Assembly: GCF_030246865.1 (NCBI RefSeq)
Contig: NZ_CP126738.1
Span: forward strand, 620,001 to 684,000
DNA from: Microbacterium sp. zg-B96
GTDB lineage: Bacteria > Actinomycetota > Actinomycetes > Actinomycetales > Microbacteriaceae
Length of the DNA stretch: 64,000 nt
Direction of reading: 5' to 3'
Shown: one piece after another, positions 17,395 through 25,720 of the stretch
Layout: each line of letters starts with the position of its first letter
How positions within the stretch are numbered: the first letter of the stretch is position 1
Translations under genes and position numbers: made by a program
Notes under the pieces: generated by a model
Databases searched by the model: none
Told to the model about the DNA's origin: nothing
What the model saw: the letters and a program-made list of their open reading frames with translations, nothing else

Positions 17395-18343
17395 GCATGA
17401 CCGCCTCGACGGGGAGTACGTGCTGCCGCTGCGCTGGGACGACGACGCCGGCCTGGGGGAACTGACCGACTACCTCGCGCGGTTGCGGCGCTGGGTGGAC
17501 GTGACGGTCGTGGACGGGTCGGCCCCGCCACTGTTCGAGGGGCACCACGTGACCTGGCCGTTCGTACGGCACATCCCGCCCGCAGTGGCGGGACGCAACG
17601 GCAAGGCCAGGGGAGCGGTGACCGGCATCCGGTGCTCCCGCCACGAGAAGATCGTCATCGCCGACGACGATGTGCGGTACGGCCGGCAGCAGCTGACGAC
17701 GGTGCTCGACCGGCTGGATGCCGCTGATGCGGTGCGGCCGCAGAACGTGTTCGTCCCGGCGCCGTGGCACGCCCGGTGGGACACCGGCCGGAGCCTGCTC
17801 AACCGGGGCCTCGGCGGGGACTTCTCCGGCACGGTGGCGGTGCGCCGCGGGGCGCTGCCGGAGGCGGGCTACGACACCGACGTGCTGTTCGAGAACCTCG
17901 AACTGGAGCGCACGGTCCGCGCGCACGGCGGCCGGGTGGATGTGGCATCCGACGTGTATGTCGCCCGCCGCCCGCCCGAGCTGGCGAAGTTCTTCGAGCA
18001 GCGCGTGCGTCAGGCGTATGACGATCTCGCGCAGCCGGGGCGCTTGGCGCGCGAGCTGGCGCTGCTGCCGCTCATGGTGGCGTTGCTGCGCGCACGGAAC
18101 GTGTGGGGGCTGGCCGTGCTGGCCGCGGTCGTCGTCGCTGTCGCGGCGATCGGGCGTGCCCGCGCGGGCGGGCGACGGCACTTCCGTGCGACGGACTGCC
18201 TGTGGGCGGTGCCGTGGGCGATGGAGCGCGCCGTCACCGTCTGGATCGCGGTGGCGCTGCGCCTGCGCGGCGGCGTGCGCTACCGCGACGGACGCATTCT
18301 TCGCGCGGCGACGCCGTTGCGCACGCTCAGGAGGGCGACATGA
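17381..18343 (+). CDS. Membrane-anchored GT2-type glycosyltransferase-like protein
   Basis: A 320-residue GT-A-like protein. The donor-site acidic cluster is in KIVIADDDVRYG, and a second motif is FENLELERTVRAHGGRVDVASD. After about residue 220 hydrophobic segments follow (LLPLMVALLRARNVWGLAVL region and AVTVWIAVALRLR), so the C-terminus is membrane-bound. It may glycosylate a lipid or envelope component. The GTG at 17381 is chosen because GGAGGG lies upstream and the frame overlaps the preceding gene by 14 bp. Its stop overlaps the CDGSH gene start as ATGA. Such tight coupling with two iron proteins suggests a shared pathway, which is inference. Confidence 0.75.
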   Translation: MSHPEHDRLDGEYVLPLRWDDDAGLGELTDYLARLRRWVDVTVVDGSAPPLFEGHHVTWPFVRHIPPAVAGRNGKARGAVTGIRCSRHEKIVIADDDVRYGRQQLTTVLDRLDAADAVRPQNVFVPAPWHARWDTGRSLLNRGLGGDFSGTVAVRRGALPEAGYDTDVLFENLELERTVRAHGGRVDVASDVYVARRPPELAKFFEQRVRQAYDDLAQPGRLARELALLPLMVALLRARNVWGLAVLAAVVVAVAAIGRARAGGRRHFRATDCLWAVPWAMERAVTVWIAVALRLRGGVRYRDGRILRAATPLRTLRRAT

Positions 18344-18567
18344 CCGAGAACGAGACCACCATCACCGCCTACCCGGACGGTCCACTGATCGTGCGAGGCA
18401 CCGGGGTCACCTACCGCAACGAAGCGGGCGAGGAGATCCGCCAACCCCGGCGCACCGCGGCGCTGTGCCGCTGCGGAGTGTCGGCGATCAAGCCGTGGTG
18501 CGACGGCACCCACAAGCTCGTCGGCTTCACCACGACCCCGGTGCTCCCCGCCGACGCGAACCCCTGA
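18340..18567 (+). CDS. CDGSH iron-sulfur domain protein
   Basis: A 75-residue single-domain protein. The cluster-binding motif CRCGVSAIKPWCDGTHK supplies three Cys and one His for a [2Fe-2S] centre, exactly the CDGSH (MitoNEET-type) pattern with Thr in place of Ser. It is likely an electron carrier or cluster donor. As third gene of the operon after the heme-oxygenase-like enzyme it may supply electrons to that enzyme, which is inference from position. GAGGGCGAC precedes the ATG. Confidence 0.92.
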   Translation: MTENETTITAYPDGPLIVRGTGVTYRNEAGEEIRQPRRTAALCRCGVSAIKPWCDGTHKLVGFTTTPVLPADANP

Positions 18568-18603
18568 GGCGCGGCGGGCCGGTGGTTTCCCAGGGGTGTT
18601 CGA

Positions 18604-18609
18604 TACGCT
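18604..18609 (+). promoter_or_regulatory. -10 box TACGCT giving a leaderless start at 18616
   Basis: TACGCT ends 6 nt before the ATG of the HIRAN-domain gene; no Shine-Dalgarno is present. Confidence 0.5.
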
Positions 18610-18615
18610 CCTCGA

Positions 18616-19053
18616 ATGCCTCTCTGGTGGGAACACTTGCGTAATCTGCTGTCTCTGCGCGCCCACGAGCATGCCACCCTGCCGGACCTCCGCGGACTGG
18701 AAACGGTCCGGGCGCGCGTCGAGGGCACGCACTATCTGGCGCACGACCGGGAGCGCTCGCACGACGGCGATCGCATGTATGTGCTGCGCCGGGAGCCGCG
18801 CAACAAGCGGGACATGTCCGCGATCGCGGTCTACGCGCGGGGTCGGGCGGTCGGCTACGTTTCCGCCACGCGGGCCGCAGCGATCGCGCCCCTGCTGGAC
18901 CGGCTCGGCGGCGCCGCTGTGATCAACGGGCTGGGTTCGGAATCGGGCAGCAGCCGACTGTGGGTGGACCTGCCGGAGGAAGAGGCGTTGCTCGGCTTCG
19001 TTCGCTCGTACGAGGGCGACGCGATCAGCGACGCAGCAGCACCTCCTCGCTGA
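18616..19053 (+). CDS. HIRAN-domain-like protein
   Basis: A 145-residue protein whose middle (about residues 40-115) resembles a HIRAN domain: VEGTHYLAHDR, then YVLRREPRNKRDMSAIAVYARGRAVGYV, quoted in part as RNKRDMSAIAVYARG-RAVGYVS. HIRAN domains bind 3' DNA ends or damaged DNA and are usually fused to helicases or nucleases; this one stands alone. A role in DNA repair is therefore only a guess. The last 9 codons overlap, on the other strand, the tail of a decayed sigma-factor gene, so the present C-terminus may have been set by that junction. Confidence 0.65.
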   Translation: MPLWWEHLRNLLSLRAHEHATLPDLRGLETVRARVEGTHYLAHDRERSHDGDRMYVLRREPRNKRDMSAIAVYARGRAVGYVSATRAAAIAPLLDRLGGAAVINGLGSESGSSRLWVDLPEEEALLGFVRSYEGDAISDAAAPPR

Positions 19054-19145
19054 AGCGTTCGAGCTTGGCGGGGTTCGCGATCGCGGAGGCCCGCGTGATC
19101 CGTCCGTCCTACGACATGAAGACACCGCCCGGCGTCCGCGTGTGA
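19025..19145 (-). pseudogene. Remnant of a sigma-factor C-terminus (SigJ/ECF41-like)
   Basis: Read on the minus strand, 19108-19025 encodes DGRITRASAIANPAKLERF followed by SEEVLLRR and a stop. The DGRI...NPxKL pattern is typical of the SnoaL-like C-terminal domain of ECF41/SigJ sigma factors. The same frame continues upstream as GVFMS but is broken by a TAG at 19111-19109 and has no start or sigma regions 2 and 4. It is therefore a short leftover of a deleted gene. It overlaps the end of the HIRAN gene by 29 bp. Confidence 0.55.
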
Positions 19146-19154
19146 CATCCGTTT

Positions 19155-20741
19155 TCAGTCGAGCAGGGAGTGCCCCCCGGATCCGGCGGATACCGGGTCG
19201 GCGAGTCGTCGCATCCGGAAGGCGTTGATGACGCCGACGACGGCGGTGAGGATAGGGATGAGCAGGGCGATCTGCAGCGCGATCGGGCGTGCCTCGGTGT
19301 TGATGCGGATCACCTCCTCCTGGATCGGTTCCGGCTGGTCGACCAGGAGCCCGGCGAGCAGGTCATTGGACATGAACTCGGCATCCTCCTGAAGGACCTG
19401 CGCGACCTGCTGCTTCTCCTCGCCGGGGAGGACGGTGCTCGCGTTGGACATCCCGGTGAAGACGTAGGCGAGGGATGCGAGCATGATCGCGCCCGCGAAG
19501 GCCAGGCCGAACGACAGACCGAATGACCCCGCGGCGGAGTTGACGCCGGCGGCTTCGCTGACGCGTTCGTCGGTGATCGGGGAGAGGGTGTAGTTGTTCA
19601 GCTGCGACACCAGCAGCCCCAGCCCGCAGCCGCAGACCAGGAGCGGGACCAGCAGCAGCCAGCCGCTGGTCGCGCGCGGCACGACGGGAATGAGGGCGAG
19701 CAGGCCCACCAGCAGCAGCAGGAACCCCCACAGCACCAGGTTCGCGGGGCGGATGGGCCGCTGCATCTTGCCGGCGATCATGGCGACGGCGAACATGCTC
19801 AGCGACAGCGGTGCGATCGACAGCCCGGCCTGCAGCGCGTTGTAGCCGAGCACCATCTGCAGGTAGATGGGGAGGACGATCATCGAGCCGCCGAGGGCGA
19901 TCTGCTGCAGCATCTGCTGCGTGACGCCGATGCGGAACGGCTTCGAGCGGAACAGGTCGGGATCCAGCAGCATCGCATTGCCCTGGCGCTGACGGCGAAC
20001 GAGCCAGTAGGCGAGGCTCCCGAGGCCGAGGAGGCCGACGGCGATGATCGCGAGCACCGGACCTTCGCCCTCCTGCCACACCAGGATGCCGATCACGACT
20101 CCGCCCATGCCGACCACCGACAGGATCGAGCCCACTGCGTCGATCTTTCGGGACCCGGTGTACGGCACATCGTGGACGAGCTTGATGCCCGTCAGCACGA
20201 CCCCGATCACGAGAGCTTCGAGCAGGAAGGCGATGCGCCAGGACCAGAACGTGGTGATGAAGCCGCCGATCAGCGGCCCCACCGCAGCGGCGATCGCCGC
20301 CGAACCTCCCACCAGCGCGTAGACCCGCTTCTGTGCGGCGCCCTCGAAGTTGCCGTGGATGAGGGACTGCATCGACGGCAGCAGAAGGGAGGCACCCAAA
20401 CCGCCGACGACGGCCCAGAAGACGATGATCGGCAGCAGCGTCTGGGCGAGGGTCATCGCGATCGCGCCGGCGGCGTAGCAGAGCAGCCCGATCACGTACG
20501 CGCGTTTGCGCCCGATGAGGTCGCCCGTCTTGCTGCCGATGAGGATGAACGCCGCGGACACGAGCGCTTCCAGCGCGATGGCCGACTGGACGCCGCTGAC
20601 GGTGGTGCCGATGTCCGCCACCACTGCCGAGATCGACACGTTCATGATCGAGGTGTCGACCACCAGGACGAACATCGCCATCGCGAGCAGCACCGCCAGC
20701 TTGCCGTTGAACGCCACCTCGCTCTTCGCGTCCTTGTTCAC
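19155..20741 (-). CDS. MFS drug-exporter-like transporter (DHA2, 14 helices)
   Basis: A 528-residue proton-coupled exporter of the EmrB/QacA type. The first helix carries FVLVVDTSIMNVSISAV (the D-T-x-x-N motif C region), and loop 2-3 has GSKTGDLIGRKRAYVIG, the MFS motif A. About 14 hydrophobic segments are visible, consistent with DHA2 length, with an extracytoplasmic acidic loop (LPGEEKQQVAQVLQEDAEF) near the C-terminus. The GTG at 20741 follows GAGGGGG at 5 nt spacing and lies 10 bp after the DUF2252 stop, so it is the last gene of a three-gene operon. The substrate is unknown. Confidence 0.9.
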   Translation of the reverse strand: MNKDAKSEVAFNGKLAVLLAMAMFVLVVDTSIMNVSISAVVADIGTTVSGVQSAIALEALVSAAFILIGSKTGDLIGRKRAYVIGLLCYAAGAIAMTLAQTLLPIIVFWAVVGGLGASLLLPSMQSLIHGNFEGAAQKRVYALVGGSAAIAAAVGPLIGGFITTFWSWRIAFLLEALVIGVVLTGIKLVHDVPYTGSRKIDAVGSILSVVGMGGVVIGILVWQEGEGPVLAIIAVGLLGLGSLAYWLVRRQRQGNAMLLDPDLFRSKPFRIGVTQQMLQQIALGGSMIVLPIYLQMVLGYNALQAGLSIAPLSLSMFAVAMIAGKMQRPIRPANLVLWGFLLLLVGLLALIPVVPRATSGWLLLVPLLVCGCGLGLLVSQLNNYTLSPITDERVSEAAGVNSAAGSFGLSFGLAFAGAIMLASLAYVFTGMSNASTVLPGEEKQQVAQVLQEDAEFMSNDLLAGLLVDQPEPIQEEVIRINTEARPIALQIALLIPILTAVVGVINAFRMRRLADPVSAGSGGHSLLD

Positions 20742-20751
20742 CGCGGCCCCC

Positions 20752-22179
20752 TCACTGAGGCGAGGCGCCCAGCAGCCCCGTGTCGAGCGCGTCGACGAAC
20801 GCGCGATAGTCGGCCTCGTTCTGGTCGGCATACGCCTCGGCGAAGTCGGCGATCGCCTCATCGAACACCCGCGAGTCGCCGAGATAGGCCGCGATCTGCA
20901 CCCGATCCCCGGATCTGGCGTGCGCCCTCGCGAGGGCACTTCCGCAGACCTGCGCGTAGAGCATCGCGCCCCGCGGCACCATCACCTCCGGGTCGAGCGA
21001 CCCCTTCCAGTCCTGAAGCTGACGGATGTAGTAGTCCCGCTCGAGCCCGCCATCGCCGGCGAAGCCCGGCTGCCAGCCCAGAAAGATGTCGCTCGAGGCC
21101 TGCATCATCCGCTGGCCGCGGACGACGCGCTCGCCGTGACTGGGGAATTCGCTGGGGCCGAGGAATCGTTCGAGCACGGATGCCTGCGCCTGTTTGGCCT
21201 GCAGGAACAGCGGATCGGAATCATCGCGACCGGTCAGCAGCAGGATCCACGCCCGGGTGCCGACGCTGCCGACGCCGACGACCTTGCGGGCCATGTGGAC
21301 GTAGACGTATTCCGACAGTGGATGCCGGTCCACCAGCAGCGTCCGCTGGTAGGCCGCGAGCACTTCCTGCATCCGCGCTTCGGTGTCCGCCGCACTCAAT
21401 CGGCCGCCGACGATGTCCTCGACCGGCACGATCAGCGGCGGGTCTGCGACGATCCGCATCCGTCCGCCCTCGGTGGAGACGAGCTTGGCGAACGCGCGCA
21501 TGCGGTCGCGGCCGCGGGCCTTCGCCACGATGGATTCGAAGCCCTTCATCTGGCGTTTCTTCGCCCGCTCGGCCTCCAGTTCGTCGCGGAGCCAGGCCTG
21601 CACGCGCTCGGCGTCGAGGGTGTCGTACCAGGCATCCAAGACCGATGCGCGCGCGGACGTCGCCATCTGCTCGCGGTAGCCCGCCACCGCGGCATACAGC
21701 GTCGCCCGGCGTTCGGAATCGCTGAAACCGCGATGCCGGCCGGCGATCTCGAAGCTCGTCACCAGCCGCTTCACGTCCCACTCGAAGGGGCCCGGCAGCG
21801 TCTCGTCGAAGTCGTTGATGTCGAAGACCAGCCGGCGCTCCGCCGAACCGAACAATCCGAAGTTCGACAGGTGGGCATCGCCGCAGAGCTGAACGGTCAG
21901 CCCGCTGTTGTCGGTGGTGGCCAGGTCCGACGCCATCAGCAGGGCGCCGCCGCGATAGAACGCGAACGGCGAGGCCCTCATGCGCTCGTAACGCACGGGT
22001 ACGAGTTCGGGGACCCGGGATTCGGCCTGCTCTTCGAGCAGCGACAGTGGGTTCACCCGGTTCTCCAGCGCGTGCCACTGCCGGTGACTGCTCCGAGGGG
22101 ACCGGGCGCGCGCGGCACGACCGGCCTCGTGCCGCGCGACGAATCCGGAGCCATATCCCACCGGGCTGGGGGTGCTCAT
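20752..22179 (-). CDS. DUF2252 family protein
   Basis: A 475-residue DUF2252 protein. Conserved pieces seen: MRASPFAFYRGGALLMASDL, VQLCGDAHLSNFGLFGSAER, FDINDFDETLPGPFEWDVKRL and VVRGQRMMQASSDIFLGW. The GDAHLSN and FDINDFDE elements resemble the catalytic HxDxxxxN and DxD motifs of aminoglycoside-phosphotransferase-like kinases, so a kinase-like activity is plausible but unproved. It sits between the SHOCT membrane protein (7 bp upstream) and the MFS exporter (10 bp downstream) in one operon. Confidence 0.9.
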   Translation of the reverse strand: MSTPSPVGYGSGFVARHEAGRAARARSPRSSHRQWHALENRVNPLSLLEEQAESRVPELVPVRYERMRASPFAFYRGGALLMASDLATTDNSGLTVQLCGDAHLSNFGLFGSAERRLVFDINDFDETLPGPFEWDVKRLVTSFEIAGRHRGFSDSERRATLYAAVAGYREQMATSARASVLDAWYDTLDAERVQAWLRDELEAERAKKRQMKGFESIVAKARGRDRMRAFAKLVSTEGGRMRIVADPPLIVPVEDIVGGRLSAADTEARMQEVLAAYQRTLLVDRHPLSEYVYVHMARKVVGVGSVGTRAWILLLTGRDDSDPLFLQAKQAQASVLERFLGPSEFPSHGERVVRGQRMMQASSDIFLGWQPGFAGDGGLERDYYIRQLQDWKGSLDPEVMVPRGAMLYAQVCGSALARAHARSGDRVQIAAYLGDSRVFDEAIADFAEAYADQNEADYRAFVDALDTGLLGASPQ

Positions 22180-22186
22180 GGGGACC

Positions 22187-22570
22187 TCAGGACACGCTCA
22201 GCGCGCGGGACTTGAGGGAGTCGAACTCGGCCTGCGAGATCGCGCCAGAGTCGAGGAGGGTCTTCGCCGATTGGATCTCTGCGGCCGGTGAGCCGCCCGT
22301 GGTATCCCGGATGTAGGCGTCGGCATCCGTTCGGCTGTCGTAACCCTGCACTCCGCTGCGGCGCTCTCCCATGCGGTGTCCTCTCGCGATGATGTAGACC
22401 AGTGCGCCCAGGAGTGGCACGAACACCAGGAAGATGACCCACAGTGCTTTCGCGCCGCCGCCCAGCTCGGGGTCGCGGAACACGTCGACGATGATCGTGA
22501 TGACGATCCAGACGCAGGAGATCCAGATGTAGAACCAGAACGCCCCTGCCAAGAAGTCCCACACGCCCAT
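22187..22570 (-). CDS. PLDc_N/SHOCT-domain small membrane protein
   Basis: A 127-residue protein with two transmembrane helices (about residues 5-30 and 40-60; WVIFLVFVPLLGALVYIIARG is the second, given here as FLVFVPLLGALVYIIA), the PLDc_N-type pair. A C-terminal SHOCT motif follows (EIQSAKTLLDSGAISQAEF). SHOCT tails are found in many small membrane proteins and are thought to mediate oligomerisation. AAAGGA lies upstream of the ATG. It is first in the operon with DUF2252 and the MFS exporter. Confidence 0.85.
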   Translation of the reverse strand: MGVWDFLAGAFWFYIWISCVWIVITIIVDVFRDPELGGGAKALWVIFLVFVPLLGALVYIIARGHRMGERRSGVQGYDSRTDADAYIRDTTGGSPAAEIQSAKTLLDSGAISQAEFDSLKSRALSVS

Positions 22571-22729
22571 GGTGACCGGTCCTTTGTCGTTTGTTCGTTG
22601 TTTCCCCTGACCCCGAACGCTACGACGCGCGTGGCCCGGCCACATCACCCACACAAGGTGACGCGCAGGCCGAACCCGCGCGGCGCGTAACTCAGGTGGC
22701 GTTTCCTCCCCAGCCGGGGATCCGCGGAG

Positions 22730-22738
22730 TTATCCACA
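22730..22738 (+). promoter_or_regulatory. Perfect DnaA-box-like 9-mer TTATCCACA
   Basis: TTATCCACA matches the consensus DnaA box. It is single, 64 bp upstream of the HNH gene start, with no neighbouring boxes or AT-rich unwinding region. It could be a DnaA-titrating or regulatory site, or a chance match. Confidence 0.4.
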
Positions 22739-22801
22739 ACCCCAGGTCAGGCATTGTTTCGGGGCCCTTCAATGTCGGAGGGGGTCGGCAGGATTGGGGG
22801 T

Positions 22802-24154
22802 ATGAACACCTCCCCGACCACCACCGCCGCACGGACGGCCGTGCTGTCGCATGAGCAGGTGATCTCCGGGCTGGAGGAGGTGCGGCGGCGTCGGGCGGCG
22901 GTGGATGCTGATGAGGTGTGGTTCCTGTCGCAGGCAGAGGCTGTTGCGCAGGCGCAGACCGCCCGCATCCCGACCAGTGAGGGTCGGGAGCGGGAGATGC
23001 CGTTGCGGGGAATGGCCGCGGAAGTCGGCGCGGTGCTGCGCCGCTCCGATCACGGCATGCGCGACCGGATGCACGACGCGACCGTGCTCGTGGATGAGTT
23101 CCCCGCGACGTTCAGGGCGCTGCGGGAGGATCGCATCGACCGGGTTCATGTCCGGCTCATCCAGGACGCCGGCGCCAGGATCACCGACCCCGACGCCCGC
23201 GCCCGGTTCGAACAGGCGGCGCTCGTCGTGGCGGAGCAGGACACTCCGGGACGGGCGAAGCCACTCGTGCTGATGCTGGCGCAGCGACTGAACCCGGTGC
23301 CGCTGGAAGAGCGGCACAAGGAGGCCGCGGCCGGCCGGCGAGTGTGGGTGCGGGACCTGGACGACGGGATGGCCGAACTCGCCGCGATCCTGCCGGCGGA
23401 GTTGGTCTACGCGATGCGGGACCGGCTGAACCAGCACGCCCGCCAGATCGCGGACGCGCATCGTGCCGCTGCCAAAGCCGCTGCCGCGGCGGAGGCCGAG
23501 GCCGAAGCCACCGCGGCAGAGATCCTCGCAACCGATACCCGCACGATGGATCAGATCCGCGCGGACGTGCTCGCCGACCTGCTGCTCACCGGGCACGCCA
23601 CCGCACCCGAGGCGACCGGAGCGATCCCGGAGGGCACGGCGATCGTCGCGCAGGTGCAGGTCGTGATCCCCGCCCACACGCTCATCGGCATCGGCGACGA
23701 GCCCGCCGAGCTGGTCGGATACGGGCCCATCAGCCCCGACACCGCCAGGCGCCTCGCCGCGACCGCCGAGGTGTGGGAACGGCTGTTCACCTCACCCACC
23801 ACGGGCGCGGTGCAGCAGGTGCTCACCTACCGGCCGACCCGGGAGATGCGCAGACACCTCGACGCGAGGGACGAGCACTGCCGGTTCCTGGGGTGTCGAA
23901 GACCGGCCCGCCAGTGCGACCTCGACCACACCCACGATGCTGCGCTGGGTGGGCCGACCTGCCTCACGAATCTCGCGAACCTGTGCCCCGGGCGACATCA
24001 CCCGGTCAAGCACGGCACCGCGTGGAGCGTGGTGCAGAAAGCCGATGGCATCCTGGAATGGACCAGCCCCACCGGCCGGGTCTACACCGACATCCCCCGC
24101 CGGGTGCTGGAGTTCATGGCCCTGGCCGCCATCGAAGAACCCGCACCGTTCTAG
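22802..24154 (+). CDS. DUF222/HNH endonuclease-domain protein (13E12 repeat family)
   Basis: A 450-residue member of the DUF222-HNH family that is multi-copy in many actinobacteria. DUF222 spans about residues 10-330, including an Ala/Glu-rich coiled stretch near 215-245. The HNH domain covers about 365-415: two Cys in HCRFLGCRRPARQCDLDH, the HNH core DLDHTHDAALGGP, Asn in NLANLCPGRHH and the final HH. All catalytic residues appear intact. The family behaves like a solitary mobile gene, but its biology is unsettled. The ATG at 22802 follows GGATTGGGGG; an ATG at 22772 lacks a ribosome-binding site. Its stop abuts the stop of the next, convergent gene with no spacer. Confidence 0.92.
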   Translation: MNTSPTTTAARTAVLSHEQVISGLEEVRRRRAAVDADEVWFLSQAEAVAQAQTARIPTSEGREREMPLRGMAAEVGAVLRRSDHGMRDRMHDATVLVDEFPATFRALREDRIDRVHVRLIQDAGARITDPDARARFEQAALVVAEQDTPGRAKPLVLMLAQRLNPVPLEERHKEAAAGRRVWVRDLDDGMAELAAILPAELVYAMRDRLNQHARQIADAHRAAAKAAAAAEAEAEATAAEILATDTRTMDQIRADVLADLLLTGHATAPEATGAIPEGTAIVAQVQVVIPAHTLIGIGDEPAELVGYGPISPDTARRLAATAEVWERLFTSPTTGAVQQVLTYRPTREMRRHLDARDEHCRFLGCRRPARQCDLDHTHDAALGGPTCLTNLANLCPGRHHPVKHGTAWSVVQKADGILEWTSPTGRVYTDIPRRVLEFMALAAIEEPAPF

Positions 24155-25417
24155 TCAGCGCTCGCTCCGCGGTTCGGCGGAGTCGATCGCCGGGGGAGCG
24201 GCGGCGATGTGCGAGATCGAGCGCCACACCAGCAGCAGGGTGACCGCCGACCCCGCGAAGGCGAACCACCATGGGGCGGTCAATCCCCATGCCTGAGCGA
24301 TGAGCCCGCCGAGCAGTTGCCCGATCACCAACCCTCCGAAGACGCCGACCATGTTCACCGAGGCGATGCGCCCCTGCAGATGCAGGGGCACCAGGCGCTG
24401 CCGCACGGTGGTGGAGATCGTGCCCCAGACGAAGGCGTAGGCGCCGAACCCGAACATGAGGCCGAAGGCGACGGCGGGCACGGTCGTGAGTGCGAAGGCG
24501 AGGTGCATGAGCACCTCGAGCGAGAGGCACACCCGCATGAGCGTCGCGAACGACACGTGGCGTTCGAGCCACCCGAAGCACGCCGTGCCCACCAGGCCGC
24601 CGAGGGCGGATGCCGTCGTCAGCGCACCGAACCCGAGGGCACCCATGTCGAGGTATTCGGTCGCATAGAGCACGAGGATGCTCCAGGGCGCGGCCCAGGT
24701 GACGTTGAAGACCAGGATGATGAGCACGAGCGTGCGCACCGGGGCGTTGCCGCGCAGCCACCGCAGGCCCTCCCGGATCGGATGCGGCTTCGCGCCCGTG
24801 GGCGCGGCATCCTTCGGCGGAATCGGGGTGTGCGCGATGCGTGAGATGAGGACCACGGCGAGGCTCACGCACAGGATCTGGATCGCGAACGGCCAGAAGG
24901 ATCCGATGGCGAAGAGGAACGCGCCCAGCGGGGGACCGGCGAGCTGGTTGCCGACGAGATACCCGGCCTGCAGTCGCGCGTTTCCCAGACCCAGATCGGC
25001 CGGCCGCACCAGCATGGGCAGGAGCGTGCTGCCCGCCGTGTCGGCGAACACTTCTGCGGTGCCGTAGAGGAACGCGGCGGCCAGGACGATCCACACCGTG
25101 ACCTGGCCGGTCGCGAGGAAGATCACGAGCCCGAGCACGATCACCGCGCGCGAACCGTTCGCGAGCATGACGAGGCGGCGTCGATCGTGGTGGTCCGCGA
25201 TCGACCCTGCCAGCAGTCCGAACAGCAGCCACGGCAGGTACTGCATCATCGCGCCCGAAGCCACCAGAAGCGGTGACGAGGTCAGCGACGCGATCAGCAA
25301 CGGTGACGCCGACAGCGCGATGCCGTCGCCGACGTTGCTCGTCCACGACGACCCCAGCAGCCAGCGGAAATCCTTGCCGAGTCGGCGGGGTGCGATCAGG
25401 TCGCCGAGCGAGCGCAT
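24155..25417 (-). CDS. MFS transporter (EntS/MFS_3-like exporter)
   Basis: A 420-residue, twelve-helix exporter of the MFS_3/EntS class. Conserved features are LLGSSWTSNVGDGIALSA in helix 1, the motif A loop GSIADHHDRRRLVMLANGSR, and AGYLVGNQLAGPPLGAFLF in helix 5. Members export siderophores or macrolide-like drugs; the substrate here is unknown. A TAGCAT -10 box lies 7 nt upstream of the ATG, so the message is probably leaderless. The stop codon directly touches the stop of the HNH gene on the other strand. Confidence 0.88.
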   Translation of the reverse strand: MRSLGDLIAPRRLGKDFRWLLGSSWTSNVGDGIALSASPLLIASLTSSPLLVASGAMMQYLPWLLFGLLAGSIADHHDRRRLVMLANGSRAVIVLGLVIFLATGQVTVWIVLAAAFLYGTAEVFADTAGSTLLPMLVRPADLGLGNARLQAGYLVGNQLAGPPLGAFLFAIGSFWPFAIQILCVSLAVVLISRIAHTPIPPKDAAPTGAKPHPIREGLRWLRGNAPVRTLVLIILVFNVTWAAPWSILVLYATEYLDMGALGFGALTTASALGGLVGTACFGWLERHVSFATLMRVCLSLEVLMHLAFALTTVPAVAFGLMFGFGAYAFVWGTISTTVRQRLVPLHLQGRIASVNMVGVFGGLVIGQLLGGLIAQAWGLTAPWWFAFAGSAVTLLLVWRSISHIAAAPPAIDSAEPRSER

Positions 25418-25441
25418 TCCGCCAATGCTAGGGCTAACCGC

Positions 25442-25720
25442 TCAGGCGGATGCTTCGACGGCAGCCCCCCAGCCGTCGTAGTCGCCACGCGACCTTTCCA
25501 CGACGGCGATCACTTCACTCAGGAAGCGTTCGACGGACGCGAAATCCAGCGGCTCCTCGCGGGTGGCCTGCAGAAAAGTCTGGAGGCCTCGGCGTCCGAT
25601 CTCGACGCTGAATCCGCGCGATTGCAACTCGGCTCCGGCGACATTGGCGAACGCGCGGCGGCGGAAGTAGGCGAAGTGCTCCACCGGGCGTGGTACCTCG
25701 AAACGGTCATTGAGTTCCAT
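25442..25720 (-). CDS. RraB-like ribonuclease E inhibitor domain protein
   Basis: A 92-residue protein resembling the RraB (regulator of RNase E activity B) domain: VPRPVEHFAYFRRRAFANVAG, given in part as RPVEHFAYFRRRA, then GFSVEIGRRGLQTFLQATRE, and a C-terminal DYDGWGAAVE. The fold is alpha/beta ferredoxin-like in the family. The target in actinobacteria is not known. AGGAGG 8 nt before the ATG at 25720 sets this start; an alternative ATG at 25792 with GGAG upstream would add 24 residues. It stands alone between divergent genes. Confidence 0.75.
   Translation of the reverse strand: MELNDRFEVPRPVEHFAYFRRRAFANVAGAELQSRGFSVEIGRRGLQTFLQATREEPLDFASVERFLSEVIAVVERSRGDYDGWGAAVEASA

Noticed and set aside
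22730-22738. DnaA box as sign of a replication origin
   Set aside because: A single box, no AT-rich region, and no dnaA, dnaN or gidB genes nearby.
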